Shown: positions 35,596-43,964 of the stretch, piece after piece
Numbering within the stretch: position 1 is the stretch's first letter
Layout: every line of letters starts with the position of its first letter
Origin: Bacteroidota bacterium
Lineage (GTDB): Bacteria; Bacteroidota; Bacteroidia; NS11-12g; UBA9320
Direction: 5' to 3'
Assembly (NCBI GenBank): GCA_016124755.1
Contig: WGNA01000008.1
Span: forward strand, 124,001 to 188,000
Length of the DNA: 64,000 nt
Translations under genes and position numbers: made by a program
Notes under the pieces: model-generated
Told to the model about the DNA's origin: nothing
What the model saw: only the letters and a program-made list of their open reading frames with translations
Databases searched by the model: none

Positions 35596-36390
35596 GTGAG
35601 CAACAACCAAAAGGTTGTCTGGATAACCGGTGCCGGATCCGGTATCGGAAAAGCGCTTTGTGTAGAATACGCCCGCTCCGGATGGACAGTAATTCTGTCT
35701 GGCAGAAACACAGCAGCTCTGCAGGAAACAGAGAAAATCTGCAAAACTCACGGCGCTGAAACCAAAGTTATAAAACTGGATCTTACATCTGAAGATTCTG
35801 TTCTTGCGGCCATTGAAGAAGCCAAAAAGCATTTTTCGAAAATCGATTTGTTGATTAATAACGGCGGAGTTAGTCAACGGGCTTTAGTCACGGAAACCCC
35901 AATGGAAGTGGATAGGATGATTTTCGAGACCAATTATTTCGGGACTGTGTTGCTCACGAAAAATGTTTTAAGCTGGATGTTAAAAACCGGCGGAGGTCGA
36001 CTGGCTGTGGTGAGCAGCATTTCCGGATTATTTGGATTTCCGCTGAGAGCTTCCTATTCTGCCAGTAAACATGCCGTGGTTGGATATTTCGAAACCATTG
36101 AGCTCGAAAATTTCAGACAGAACATCCGCACATCTGTGGTTTTTCCAGGAAGAATTAAAACTGATATTTCGATTAATGCACTTTTGCCGAGCGGAGAAAA
36201 ACAAAACACCATGGATCCCGGACAGGAGAAAGGAATGTCGGCAGATCGTTGTGCGCAGAAAATCAGAAAAGGGCTCAGTCGGGGGAAACGAAGAATCTAT
36301 GTAGGCGGAAGTGAATTGCTCATGATTTTCTTTCACCGTTACCTTCCTCCATTATTCAGGCGAATTGCCGTAAAAATTGATCCGCGGTAA
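35596..36390 (+). CDS. Short-chain dehydrogenase/reductase
   Basis: A GTG start, 7 bases after the preceding gene, gives MSNNQKVVWITGAGSGIGKA. The classic SDR signatures are TGAGSGIG (cofactor binding), LINNGGV, the catalytic Ser in VVSSISG and the YSASKHA motif (Tyr and Lys). 264 aa, usual length for a cytosolic classical SDR of the DltE/YbbO-like type. It uses NAD(P)H to reduce or oxidise an alcohol/ketone. Substrate unknown; a lipid or steroid-like one is possible for this subfamily. Confidence 0.92.
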   Translation: MSNNQKVVWITGAGSGIGKALCVEYARSGWTVILSGRNTAALQETEKICKTHGAETKVIKLDLTSEDSVLAAIEEAKKHFSKIDLLINNGGVSQRALVTETPMEVDRMIFETNYFGTVLLTKNVLSWMLKTGGGRLAVVSSISGLFGFPLRASYSASKHAVVGYFETIELENFRQNIRTSVVFPGRIKTDISINALLPSGEKQNTMDPGQEKGMSADRCAQKIRKGLSRGKRRIYVGGSELLMIFFHRYLPPLFRRIAVKIDPR

Positions 36391-36444
36391 CGTCTTATTA
36401 TCTGAACCTTAAATTCATCACCGGCTTGCGGTATATTCGCAGCT

Positions 36445-37503
36445 ATGGGGAAAATGATAAGTGGAATTCAACAAATGGGAATCGGAATTCCCAATGTTCA
36501 TGAAGCCTGGAAATGGTACCGTCAGAATCTCGGAATGGATGTTCCCATTTTTGAAGAAGCAGCAACTGCGGGTTTGATGTTACCGTATACAGGAGGGAAA
36601 CCGCACGATCGTCACGCTATTCTCGCTCTGAATATGCAAGGTGGCGGCGGTTTTGAAATATGGCAATACACCAGCCGGAATCCGGAAGCCCCGAATTTCA
36701 AACCTCAGCTCGGAGATCTGGGAATTAATATCTGCCGTATGAAATCGCGAAATGTGGATGCGGCTTTCGAATTCCTCCAAAACAAAAATTGTCTTATTAG
36801 CCCTAAGGTCGAAAAAGATCCTTCCGGAAATAAATTTTTCTTCCTCCGTGATCCATACGGAAATTGGTTTCAGGTGGTTGAATTCGACGCTTTCTACATG
36901 AAAAGTAAAGCACTCACCGGTGGCGTAAGCGGAGCGGGCATTGGTGTTAAAAATATTGATAAAGCACTCACATTATATCGGGATGTACTGGGATACGATA
37001 TTGTTGAATACGATGTCTCCGGGAAATTCGATGATCTCGAGGGTTTAAATGCCAGAGGTGATGAATTTCGAAGGGTTCTACTTCGTCATAGCCGCGAGAG
37101 AATGGGAGGTTTCAGCCGGCTGTTGGGCCCGACCGAAATTGAGTTGTATCAAAACCTTACGACAGAACCCAGAAAAATTTATGAAAACCGGTATTGGGGA
37201 GACCTCGGTTTTATTCACCTGTGTTTTGATGTTACCGATATGTCGGGACTGAAAAGAATTTGTGAAAAAGCAGGGTTTCCGTTTACGGTCGATAGCTCAT
37301 CCAGTTTCGATATGGGAGAAGCTGCCGGACATTTTACCTATATCGAAGATCCCGACGGAACCCTGATCGAGTTCGTGGAAACCCATAAAATACCGATCAT
37401 GAAAAAACTGGGTTGGTATCTTAATCTCAAAAAACGAAATGCTCAAAAGCCGCTTCCCAACTGGATGCTAGGAGCATTGGCGTTGAATCGTAAGAAAGAC
37501 TAA
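36445..37503 (+). CDS. Two-domain VOC (glyoxalase-like) protein
   Basis: The 352-aa protein holds two VOC domains: residues about 5-155 (MGIGIPNVHEAWKWYRQNLG ... FFLRDPYGNWFQVVEF) and about 165-315 (GAGIGVKNIDKALTLYRDVLG ... FTYIEDPDGTLIEFVET). Both halves end with the DPDG-type turn and Glu that usually ligates a metal. It could be a glyoxalase- or dioxygenase-like enzyme; the substrate is not predictable. A TATATTCG at 36432-36439 lies just upstream of the ATG. Confidence 0.88.
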   Translation: MGKMISGIQQMGIGIPNVHEAWKWYRQNLGMDVPIFEEAATAGLMLPYTGGKPHDRHAILALNMQGGGGFEIWQYTSRNPEAPNFKPQLGDLGINICRMKSRNVDAAFEFLQNKNCLISPKVEKDPSGNKFFFLRDPYGNWFQVVEFDAFYMKSKALTGGVSGAGIGVKNIDKALTLYRDVLGYDIVEYDVSGKFDDLEGLNARGDEFRRVLLRHSRERMGGFSRLLGPTEIELYQNLTTEPRKIYENRYWGDLGFIHLCFDVTDMSGLKRICEKAGFPFTVDSSSSFDMGEAAGHFTYIEDPDGTLIEFVETHKIPIMKKLGWYLNLKKRNAQKPLPNWMLGALALNRKKD

Positions 37504-37650
37504 TTCCGGTATTCGCCGGTGATTCCGGTTACCCTTTCCTTCTGAACCTTTGTTTTAAAATGGTGTTAAATCGTCATAAAACCATCGTTTGGTGATTTAA
37601 TCAGATTGATTACTTTTTTTTGCGGCCAAACGTGTGAAAGTATAAGGCTA

Positions 37651-40092
37651 ATGAGTCGTTTAAAAAAGTTTATCCCCCTCACATTCATTGTTTTTCTCTC
37701 AATATTTACCGTTCTGATTTCGATTGAATGGGAAATGGAAATTCCCGGAATGGAAGAAAATGAAGAAGAACCCGGATTTTTTGAGCAGTTCAAATTGATG
37801 AAGCAAAACGAGAATGGCGAATATCCATCCGGTTTGTGGAAAGAGTGGAGCAGACAAACACGATCAATGTTCAAAGCTCAGTTCTTTTCGGATGTTCGGG
37901 AAATTGGTCCCACCAACATCGGTGGCCGAATCCGGGCAATTGCCGTCGATTACGATAACAAAGACCGATGGATTGCAGGCAGTGTTTCCGGTGGAATATG
38001 GGTAACGGAAAATGCCGCTGCCAGTTGGACTCCACTTGATGATGATGCGACTACACTTTCGGTTTCGGCAATTACTCAAAGTCCGTTTAATCACAAGGTA
38101 TTTTATTACAGTACCGGTGAAGTTTCCACAGGGGTTTATATCAACTACGATGGTTACGGCATTTTTAAATCGGTAGATGGCGGGAAATCATTCCAGCATC
38201 TCGATTCCTCTAATGTTACCGGATTTGAGAAAACCTGGGATATTGAACATTCCCGCACCGACAGTAATACATTTTACGTGGCAACCATTGGTAACGGTCT
38301 TTGGAGATCCCGCGACGGAGGTGAATCTTTCGAGCAACTTTTCAAATCTTCCTCCGATATTAATGACGTAGATGCGCTGAACGACGGAACGGTTTACTTT
38401 ACCCGATCCGGAAGTGGTGTTTATCGCTTCAAAGAACAGGATACAGTTCAAATTGAACATCTCAACAACAACGGTTTGCCGACTTCGGCGGTAAGTCGTG
38501 TTGTAGTTGAACCGTGTTTAAGCGATCCGAGTGTTGTATACGCTGCATTTGCCGGAACGGATCGTGCGTCTTTGGCCGGTCTTTATAAATCAACGGATTA
38601 CGGAAAGAGCTTTGTGGAATTAACTACAGGTGGTTCTGCCAGCTACGATCAGACCTGGTATAATTTCCTTTTTAAAGTGGATCCGGAAAACCCGGACTTT
38701 ATTTTAATGGGTGGAGTGAACGCCGAATATTCTAAAGACGGAGGAAAAACCTGGTCGGTTCTTACCAGTGGACATACCGACTTTCACAATGCTTTTTACA
38801 TTCCGGGTACGAGTGATTTCGTAACCGTTTCTGACGGCGGTCTGTACATTCACAACAAAACAACGGCAAGCTCAACCGCCAAAAACGGGAATACCAATCT
38901 GAACATCACCCAGTTTTATTGCGGAGCGTGTTATCCGACCGGCGACAAAGTAATTGTGGGAGCACAGGATAACTGGACATCGATCAATGTGGCCGGTGGA
39001 TCAACCTTTGTGCAGAAGTGGCCCGGCGATGGAGCTTACAATGCTGTTTCGGAAGATGGACAAACCTTATATTGTTCTTCTCAGAACGGCTATTTAGGCC
39101 GGTCGACCAATGGTGGAAATTCATTCCAGAGCATCTATTACGGTTTGGCAAACAAAGTCGGAACAACTGATTTTTGGTTTGTTAATCCGTTTGAATTGAA
39201 TAAACGCGACGCAACAAATGTTTTCTTCCCGACTAAAAATGTTGTAGCCGTAACTTCAAACAGCGGTTCTTCGTGGAAGGTAATTACCAAAACAATTCCC
39301 GGAAATATTTTCTCGATCGGAATAACCAACGAAGAATCACCAACCGTTTATTTCGGTGGCCAGAGCAGTTTGCTGTACCGAATTCCGGATGCAAATAATG
39401 CAACCCCGGGTGATGAGTTCAAAATGTTTACGCTGGCTCCGGCCGAAGCACGTGGTGGTTTTATCGGCAACATTGAAGTGGATCCGAACGATAATTCGAC
39501 CATTTTTCTGGCGATGAATAATACCAGCACTTTACCGAGAATCTGGAAGGTACTCAATGCCGACACAGAATCGCCTACCTGGGTGAATGTTAGTGCAAAC
39601 CTTCCAACCGGACTTCCTGTGAACTGGATTGAAATCGATCCGAAGAACAGTGATCACATCATGATTGCAACGGATTATGGTTTATATGTTACAGTGAACG
39701 GCGGAGGCTGGTGGGAAAAAGAAACGCGAATTCCGAATGTCTATATTTCCATGATCCGGCTTCGGGAATCAGATCGACGACTTTTTATTTTCACATACGG
39801 ACGTGGAGTTTGGGTTGCCGATTTGGAGGAAAATATCTTCTCTTCTTCAAAACTTTCTGCGAATCTTTCGGCCTCGGTTAAAATTTATCCGAATCCTGCC
39901 AGTGACTATGTTCAGATTGAAGGGGCATCCGGTAAATATGAAATTTTCGATTTACAGGGAAGTCAAATCGCAACCGGAACAACAAATTCCGGAGACAAAA
40001 TCCCGACATCATATTTCAAAAACGGGCTGTACTTCATTCGCGTTTACGACCCAAAAGGAACGGTAACCCGAAAGTTGGTTTTACAACACTGA
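37651..40092 (+). CDS. BNR/sortilin-like propeller protein with T9SS type A sorting tail
   Basis: ATG at 37651 gives a signal-anchor-like start (FIPLTFIVFLSIFTVLISI); an upstream ATG at 37606 would place a poor leader before it. The mature part has many BNR/Asp-box-like blades of the VPS10/sortilin-type propeller: GIFKSVDGGKSFQHLDSSN, GLWRSRDGGESFEQLF, GLYKSTDYGKSFVEL, YSKDGGKTWSVL. The last about 75 residues are a type A sorting domain: VKIYPNPASDYVQIEG, YEIFDLQG, YFIRVYDPKGTVTRKLVLQ. It should be exported by T9SS and attached to the cell surface. Possible glycan-binding or adhesin role (inference). Confidence 0.93.
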   Translation: MSRLKKFIPLTFIVFLSIFTVLISIEWEMEIPGMEENEEEPGFFEQFKLMKQNENGEYPSGLWKEWSRQTRSMFKAQFFSDVREIGPTNIGGRIRAIAVDYDNKDRWIAGSVSGGIWVTENAAASWTPLDDDATTLSVSAITQSPFNHKVFYYSTGEVSTGVYINYDGYGIFKSVDGGKSFQHLDSSNVTGFEKTWDIEHSRTDSNTFYVATIGNGLWRSRDGGESFEQLFKSSSDINDVDALNDGTVYFTRSGSGVYRFKEQDTVQIEHLNNNGLPTSAVSRVVVEPCLSDPSVVYAAFAGTDRASLAGLYKSTDYGKSFVELTTGGSASYDQTWYNFLFKVDPENPDFILMGGVNAEYSKDGGKTWSVLTSGHTDFHNAFYIPGTSDFVTVSDGGLYIHNKTTASSTAKNGNTNLNITQFYCGACYPTGDKVIVGAQDNWTSINVAGGSTFVQKWPGDGAYNAVSEDGQTLYCSSQNGYLGRSTNGGNSFQSIYYGLANKVGTTDFWFVNPFELNKRDATNVFFPTKNVVAVTSNSGSSWKVITKTIPGNIFSIGITNEESPTVYFGGQSSLLYRIPDANNATPGDEFKMFTLAPAEARGGFIGNIEVDPNDNSTIFLAMNNTSTLPRIWKVLNADTESPTWVNVSANLPTGLPVNWIEIDPKNSDHIMIATDYGLYVTVNGGGWWEKETRIPNVYISMIRLRESDRRLFIFTYGRGVWVADLEENIFSSSKLSANLSASVKIYPNPASDYVQIEGASGKYEIFDLQGSQIATGTTNSGDKIPTSYFKNGLYFIRVYDPKGTVTRKLVLQH

Positions 40093-40208
40093 GCGGAAAT
40101 CGAAAAGCGAAGAACGAAAAGCGAAGAACCAAAATCGAAGAGCCAAGAGCGAAGAACGAAGAACCAAAATCGAAAATCGAAAAACGAAAAACGAAAAACG
40201 AAAAACTA

Positions 40209-40243
40209 AAATCGAAGAATCAAATCCTCGCTCTTCGATTTTC
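40209..40243. terminator. Bidirectional terminator between convergent genes
   Basis: AAAATCGAAGA (40209-40219) pairs perfectly with TCTTCGATTTT (40233-40243), with A-run before and T-run after, so it can work for both converging genes. It ends a 150-base low-complexity stretch (40093-40208) of GAAAAGCGAAGAACGAAA words with a period of about 8-10 bases. Confidence 0.75.
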
Positions 40244-40267
40244 AGACTTCGCTTTTCGATTTTTAAA

Positions 40268-41269
40268 TCATTCTTCTTCCTCAAATACCTCCATGTTTTC
40301 AAGAAACTCTTTGAGATCCGAAATCATTGGAACTTCCATGAGGGGGGCGCCGAGTTCGTTCGCCATCATTACCGAAACCCAGTCGAGTCGGTAAATCACA
40401 TCAAACAAAATATAGAGGTTGTATTCCGGAATTACCAACGGAAGCACTTTGTTGTTGTCCATTTCCAGATGTCCGGTGAGAAAATCAAAACGGGCAGAAT
40501 TCCGCTCGTTCAATTCTGTGTGAAGTAAAATGAAATTCGTCGGTAGTCGGTCGGTGTACGATTCCAAAACATTGTGATTGCTTTCCGGTATCGGATGAAC
40601 AAATGCTTCGAGTTTGGCATTTTCATTCATCTGCTGACTAAATCGGATTGCGGTTGCGTGCATCTGTCGATCGGCAAGAATTACGAATTTGTTTTTCGGA
40701 CTGGAAACAAAGAAATTAAAAATGGTTTCTGCAGACCGAATCTGATGATCCTGTTTTTCATCCAGTTCATTTGCAATGTTTGTGAGTTCTTCGGTTAAAT
40801 CATTTCCGTTGAGTTCACCGAGTATTAATGCATGATAGGTGAGTCCGAAACCAATGGTCATTCTGGGTTGAAATCCGGTTTCTATCGGTAAACACATTAT
40901 TCCATCCGCTTCACATCTGCGCATTAATTCACCTCCGGAACTCATACAAATCATTTTGGCAGATTTGGATTTTGCCTCGTCGTACAAGGTGAGCGTTTCT
41001 TCTGTGTTTCCGCTGTACGAGTTTAAAACGACCAATGTTTTTTCATTTACAAATGCCGGTAAATGATAGTCGTTAATGGTTTCAACCGGCAAACTCAGTT
41101 TATCAAAAAAATACCCTTTTATCACCGCAGAAGCAATCCCGGAACCACCTAGTCCGCCCAAAACCAAATTGCTGATTTCGTCGGCCTTAATGCCGTGTGA
41201 CTTATAATTTTCAAGAGCGTAACGAAGCTGGGATGAATAATCGTGAAGTGAGCTTTCGTGTGTGATCAT
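40268..41269 (-). CDS. Bifunctional phosphoglucose/phosphomannose isomerase
   Basis: The protein has two SIS domains in the archaeal/bacterial PGI/PMI layout. Features seen are LVLGGLGGSGIASAVIKGYF at about 36-55, LNSYSGNTEETLTLYDEA (SIS phosphate-binding Ser-Tyr-Ser-Gly-Asn-Thr) at about 83-100, SSGGEL, and HPIPESNHNVLES in the second half. It interconverts fructose-6-phosphate with glucose-6-phosphate and mannose-6-phosphate. The C-terminal YRLDWVSVMMANELG motif is also typical. Length 333 is normal. It diverges from rluD across 44 bases. Confidence 0.93.
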   Translation of the reverse strand: MITHESSLHDYSSQLRYALENYKSHGIKADEISNLVLGGLGGSGIASAVIKGYFFDKLSLPVETINDYHLPAFVNEKTLVVLNSYSGNTEETLTLYDEAKSKSAKMICMSSGGELMRRCEADGIMCLPIETGFQPRMTIGFGLTYHALILGELNGNDLTEELTNIANELDEKQDHQIRSAETIFNFFVSSPKNKFVILADRQMHATAIRFSQQMNENAKLEAFVHPIPESNHNVLESYTDRLPTNFILLHTELNERNSARFDFLTGHLEMDNNKVLPLVIPEYNLYILFDVIYRLDWVSVMMANELGAPLMEVPMISDLKEFLENMEVFEEEE

Positions 41270-41313
41270 GGCAATCTTTTAATTTTGATGCGAATTTAAA
41301 CGCTTCGGAATAT

Positions 41314-42321
41314 TTGGCCACAGAAGACTTTCATACCTTATTCGAGTTTGATGCAGACCGTGGCCAGAGTCCGGTTCGCATCGATAAATTTTTAGTTGAT
41401 CGCATCGAAGGAATTACCCGAACTAAGGTGCAGCAAGGCATTCAGGAAAACCGGGTTCTTGTGAACGGACAAGTGGTTAAGGCGAATTATAAAGTTCGTC
41501 CGGGCGACAAAATACGCATTATTGTTTTTGAGGAACCCAAAGATTATGAGGTTAAGCCGGAGAAAATGGATCTCAACATTGTGTATGAAGACGATGTTCT
41601 TTTGGTGTTGAACAAACCGGCAGGAATTGCAGTTCATCCCGGCGTTGGAAATTATACCGGTACGCTCAGCAACGGACTCGCTTATTATTTTAATGATGGA
41701 GTTCATGCCATGAACCGGCATCCATATCTCGTTCACCGGATCGATAAAAATACCAGCGGGTTATTGCTTGTCGGAAAAACCGAAGCTTCAACCAAACATC
41801 TGGCAGATCAGTTTAAAGCGCACACAACCGTTCGCAAATACAACGCGTTAGTTTGGGGAAGTCTGGAAGAAAAGGAGGGAACAATCAAGGGAAATATCGG
41901 ACGCAGCACACGTGAACGACAGGTTTTTACTGTGGTAGATGAAGATCAGGGAAAACATGCGGTTACACATTATAAGGTGTTGGAAGATTATACGTATGCG
42001 TCTTTAATCGAATGTGAACTCGAAACCGGAAGAACGCATCAGATCCGGGTGCATTTAAAACACATCGGTCATCCACTTTTTTCTGATGAAAAATACGGGG
42101 GAAGAAGAATCCGGAAAGGCGTTGTTTTTAGCAAATACAAACAGTTTGTTGAGAATTGTTTCGAGATAATGCCGCGACATGCACTTCATGCAAAAACACT
42201 TGGATTTGTACACCCAATAACCGGAGAACAAATGTTTTTCGACAGCGAATGGCCGGATGATTTTGCCGAGGTAATTCGACGGTGGAGAAGCGTGAACGAC
42301 AGCTATTCTTTTGATGAATAA
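41314..42321 (+). CDS. rluD: 23S rRNA pseudouridine synthase RluD family
   Basis: The protein has an S4 domain (about 20-85, IDKFLVDRIEGITRTKVQQG), then the RluA/RluD catalytic domain. The catalytic Asp lies in HRIDKNTSGLLLVGKT (about residue 149), and the segment RTHQIRVHLKHIGHPLF is the active-site partner motif. The start is a TTG at 41314, the only one that fits the N-terminus. It isomerises uridines in helix 69 of 23S rRNA. The 335-aa length fits RluD. The gene runs divergently from the isomerase gene. Confidence 0.94.
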   Translation: MATEDFHTLFEFDADRGQSPVRIDKFLVDRIEGITRTKVQQGIQENRVLVNGQVVKANYKVRPGDKIRIIVFEEPKDYEVKPEKMDLNIVYEDDVLLVLNKPAGIAVHPGVGNYTGTLSNGLAYYFNDGVHAMNRHPYLVHRIDKNTSGLLLVGKTEASTKHLADQFKAHTTVRKYNALVWGSLEEKEGTIKGNIGRSTRERQVFTVVDEDQGKHAVTHYKVLEDYTYASLIECELETGRTHQIRVHLKHIGHPLFSDEKYGGRRIRKGVVFSKYKQFVENCFEIMPRHALHAKTLGFVHPITGEQMFFDSEWPDDFAEVIRRWRSVNDSYSFDE

Positions 42322-42397
42322 ATGATCATCACGACTGGACTCCTGGTATGTGATAGTTCTCCTATAAGTATCTCACCCGCAACGAAAGAGTATTAAA

Positions 42398-42462
42398 CCG
42401 ACAGACGGGTACTCGAAGCATTGAGAATTAGAAAGTGCCAAAAACCGGATCGGCTTCGGTCT
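42398..42462 (+). repeat. 65-bp dispersed repeat, copy 3 of 4, abutting the RAYT stop
   Basis: Aligned ungapped with the other copies (GGGTACTCGAA at the 5' side, ATCGGCTTCGGT at the 3' side). CGAAGC can pair with GCTTCG across the copy. The last two bases overlap the TAG stop codon (42461-42463) of the transposase gene on the minus strand. The remaining part of the gap (42322-42397) shows nothing I can name. Confidence 0.8.
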
Positions 42463-43012
42463 ATAAAAAATCAATATCGATTACACCTTTTATTCCCTGA
42501 TAATCTCTCGCACTGCTGTAGAGATAGTATTCCGGTTTGTCAACAATTCCTGCTGCTACGGGATTATTATGCAGGTATGTAAGACACCTGATTTTAATTA
42601 ATGGTGATCTTAGTTCAATTGGATGATTTTCTTGTCTCCAGAATTGATGCGTTTCATTTCTTGAATTGGATTTGCCAGCTGAGCGGAAAACACGTAACAT
42701 CCAGGAACGTCTGCTCTCTTTGCGAAGATTTTCAATTTTGCGCAGGTTTCTAACAGACGTATATTTTTTGAAATCTCGTAAAATGTCACTTAATCGATAG
42801 CCCGCCTTTGCGGAAATGATTAAGTGAAGATGATTGCTCATAATTACCCAGCCATGAATGTTTAATCCTTTTTTCTCCTGACAAAACCTGAGACTTTCAA
42901 CAACAATCTTTCTATATGTTTCTCTTGTGAAAACATCAATCCATTCAACTACCGCGAATGTTATAAAATAAATTCCTTCCTGATTCCTGATTTTATATCC
43001 ACCTGAAGCCAT
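42461..43012 (-). CDS. REP-associated tyrosine transposase (RAYT, Y1_Tnp family)
   Basis: ATG at 43012 (MASGGYKIRNQEGIYF) is the start; a longer frame to 43111 runs into the palindrome. The domain is Y1 HUH type: YFITFAVVEWIDVF (β strand), HGWVIMSNHLHLIISA with the HxH metal-binding pair (HLH), and a C-terminal helical part with YLHNNPVAAGIV. The catalytic Tyr is expected in the IRCLTYLHNN-like helix or the YYLYSSARDY segment. RAYTs are single-copy IS200/IS605 relatives that process REP palindromes. A BIME-like palindrome pair lies 69 bases upstream and a 65-bp repeat directly downstream. Confidence 0.92.
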   Translation of the reverse strand: MASGGYKIRNQEGIYFITFAVVEWIDVFTRETYRKIVVESLRFCQEKKGLNIHGWVIMSNHLHLIISAKAGYRLSDILRDFKKYTSVRNLRKIENLRKESRRSWMLRVFRSAGKSNSRNETHQFWRQENHPIELRSPLIKIRCLTYLHNNPVAAGIVDKPEYYLYSSARDYQGIKGVIDIDFL

Positions 43013-43080
43013 GAAACAAAATTGGCTGTAAACCAAATTTATTTTTAGAATTAAAAAACTAACCGCATCATAAAAAAACC

Positions 43081-43260
43081 ATCCGTCGTCTGCCGTGCAG
43101 GATCGGGCCATGGCGACGACGGATATGTTATTTCCAATAACAATTTTTGAAATTTATTCCGGAGAACAATCTTGTTTATGGCAGTACTTATTTTAAATGT
43201 TCTTATTCAGAACAATGTCCGTTGTCGCCGAAGCACAGGCCGTCCCGCAGACGACAGACA
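43081..43260. repeat. BIME-like pair of REP palindromes upstream of the RAYT
   Basis: Unit 1 has ATCCGTCGTC (43081-43090) inverted as GACGACGGAT (43115-43124), with TGCC/GGC extending the stem. Unit 2 (43216-43260) has TGTCCGTTGTC paired with GACGACAGACA, needing two G-T type pairs. The reverse complement of unit 2 resembles unit 1, so the units are in opposite orientation about 90 bases apart, as in a BIME. The spacing to the RAYT start is 69 bases. Confidence 0.8.
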
Positions 43261-43297
43261 TATTATTTAGAAGTTGAATATGTAATAATTCGTCTTA

Positions 43298-43774
43298 TCA
43301 TTTCAACACCTTCTCTAAACAAATCGATTGAGACGGATTGCTGCGTTCCCGGAACAGCGGAATTCTGCGGTAACCGTTAAGTTGATATAAAGCCAAAGAT
43401 TCGGGTTGCATCACCCCCGTTTCCACAATGATGGAATTTGCTCCGCGTTCGAGAGCTTCCGATTCCAGCTTCTTCATGATAGCCGTTCCGATTCCCATAC
43501 GTCGGAATTCCGGCTTAACAAACAAACGAACCACTTCTTCTTTTCCGGGAGAAAATTGTCTCATTGCACCGCAACCGGTGAAAACATCTTCCTCGTTTGA
43601 AAGAACCAGTGTATTGAGATCTTCCACGCGGAAATCCGGGTCGTAATCGCTCTGCCAAAGTCCGTAACGGTCGTGCAGTTCTTCGTCGAGCAGTTGAGTT
43701 AATTTTTTAAATTCAGGATGGGAAACAGGATGTGTTTCAACAGATAGAATCGCTTTTGCATTCATTTGACTCAT
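43298..43774 (-). CDS. GNAT-family N-acetyltransferase
   Basis: The 158-aa protein shows the GNAT core: VVRLFVKPEFRRMGIGTAIM (R-R-M-G-I-G acetyl-CoA binding) and a C-terminal VETGVMQPESLALYQLNGYR. The N-terminal region (EFKKLTQLLDEELHDRYG) resembles phosphinothricin-type or amino-acid N-acetyltransferases of the same family. Substrate unknown. The upstream 43775-43964 stretch shows nothing that I can support. Confidence 0.88.
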   Translation of the reverse strand: MSQMNAKAILSVETHPVSHPEFKKLTQLLDEELHDRYGLWQSDYDPDFRVEDLNTLVLSNEEDVFTGCGAMRQFSPGKEEVVRLFVKPEFRRMGIGTAIMKKLESEALERGANSIIVETGVMQPESLALYQLNGYRRIPLFRERSNPSQSICLEKVLK

Positions 43775-43964
43775 GGTAATTTTCGTAATTCGTTCGCTGA
43801 AAATCCTGGCTCAATCAGCTTTTCAAAAGTAGAGTTTCAGGTGAAATCGGCTGAATTGATAATCATCATTTGCAAACGAGTTTTGCGACATTGCTCACAA
43901 TATTGTCCATTTCGAGATAGAAATAAACTGATTTTTATCAATCAAATTGAACTGGTCGGGAAAT

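Noticed and set aside
43013-43111. N-terminal extension of the RAYT to 43111
   Set aside because: The extra residues come from the upstream palindrome; family members start at the MASGG-like position.
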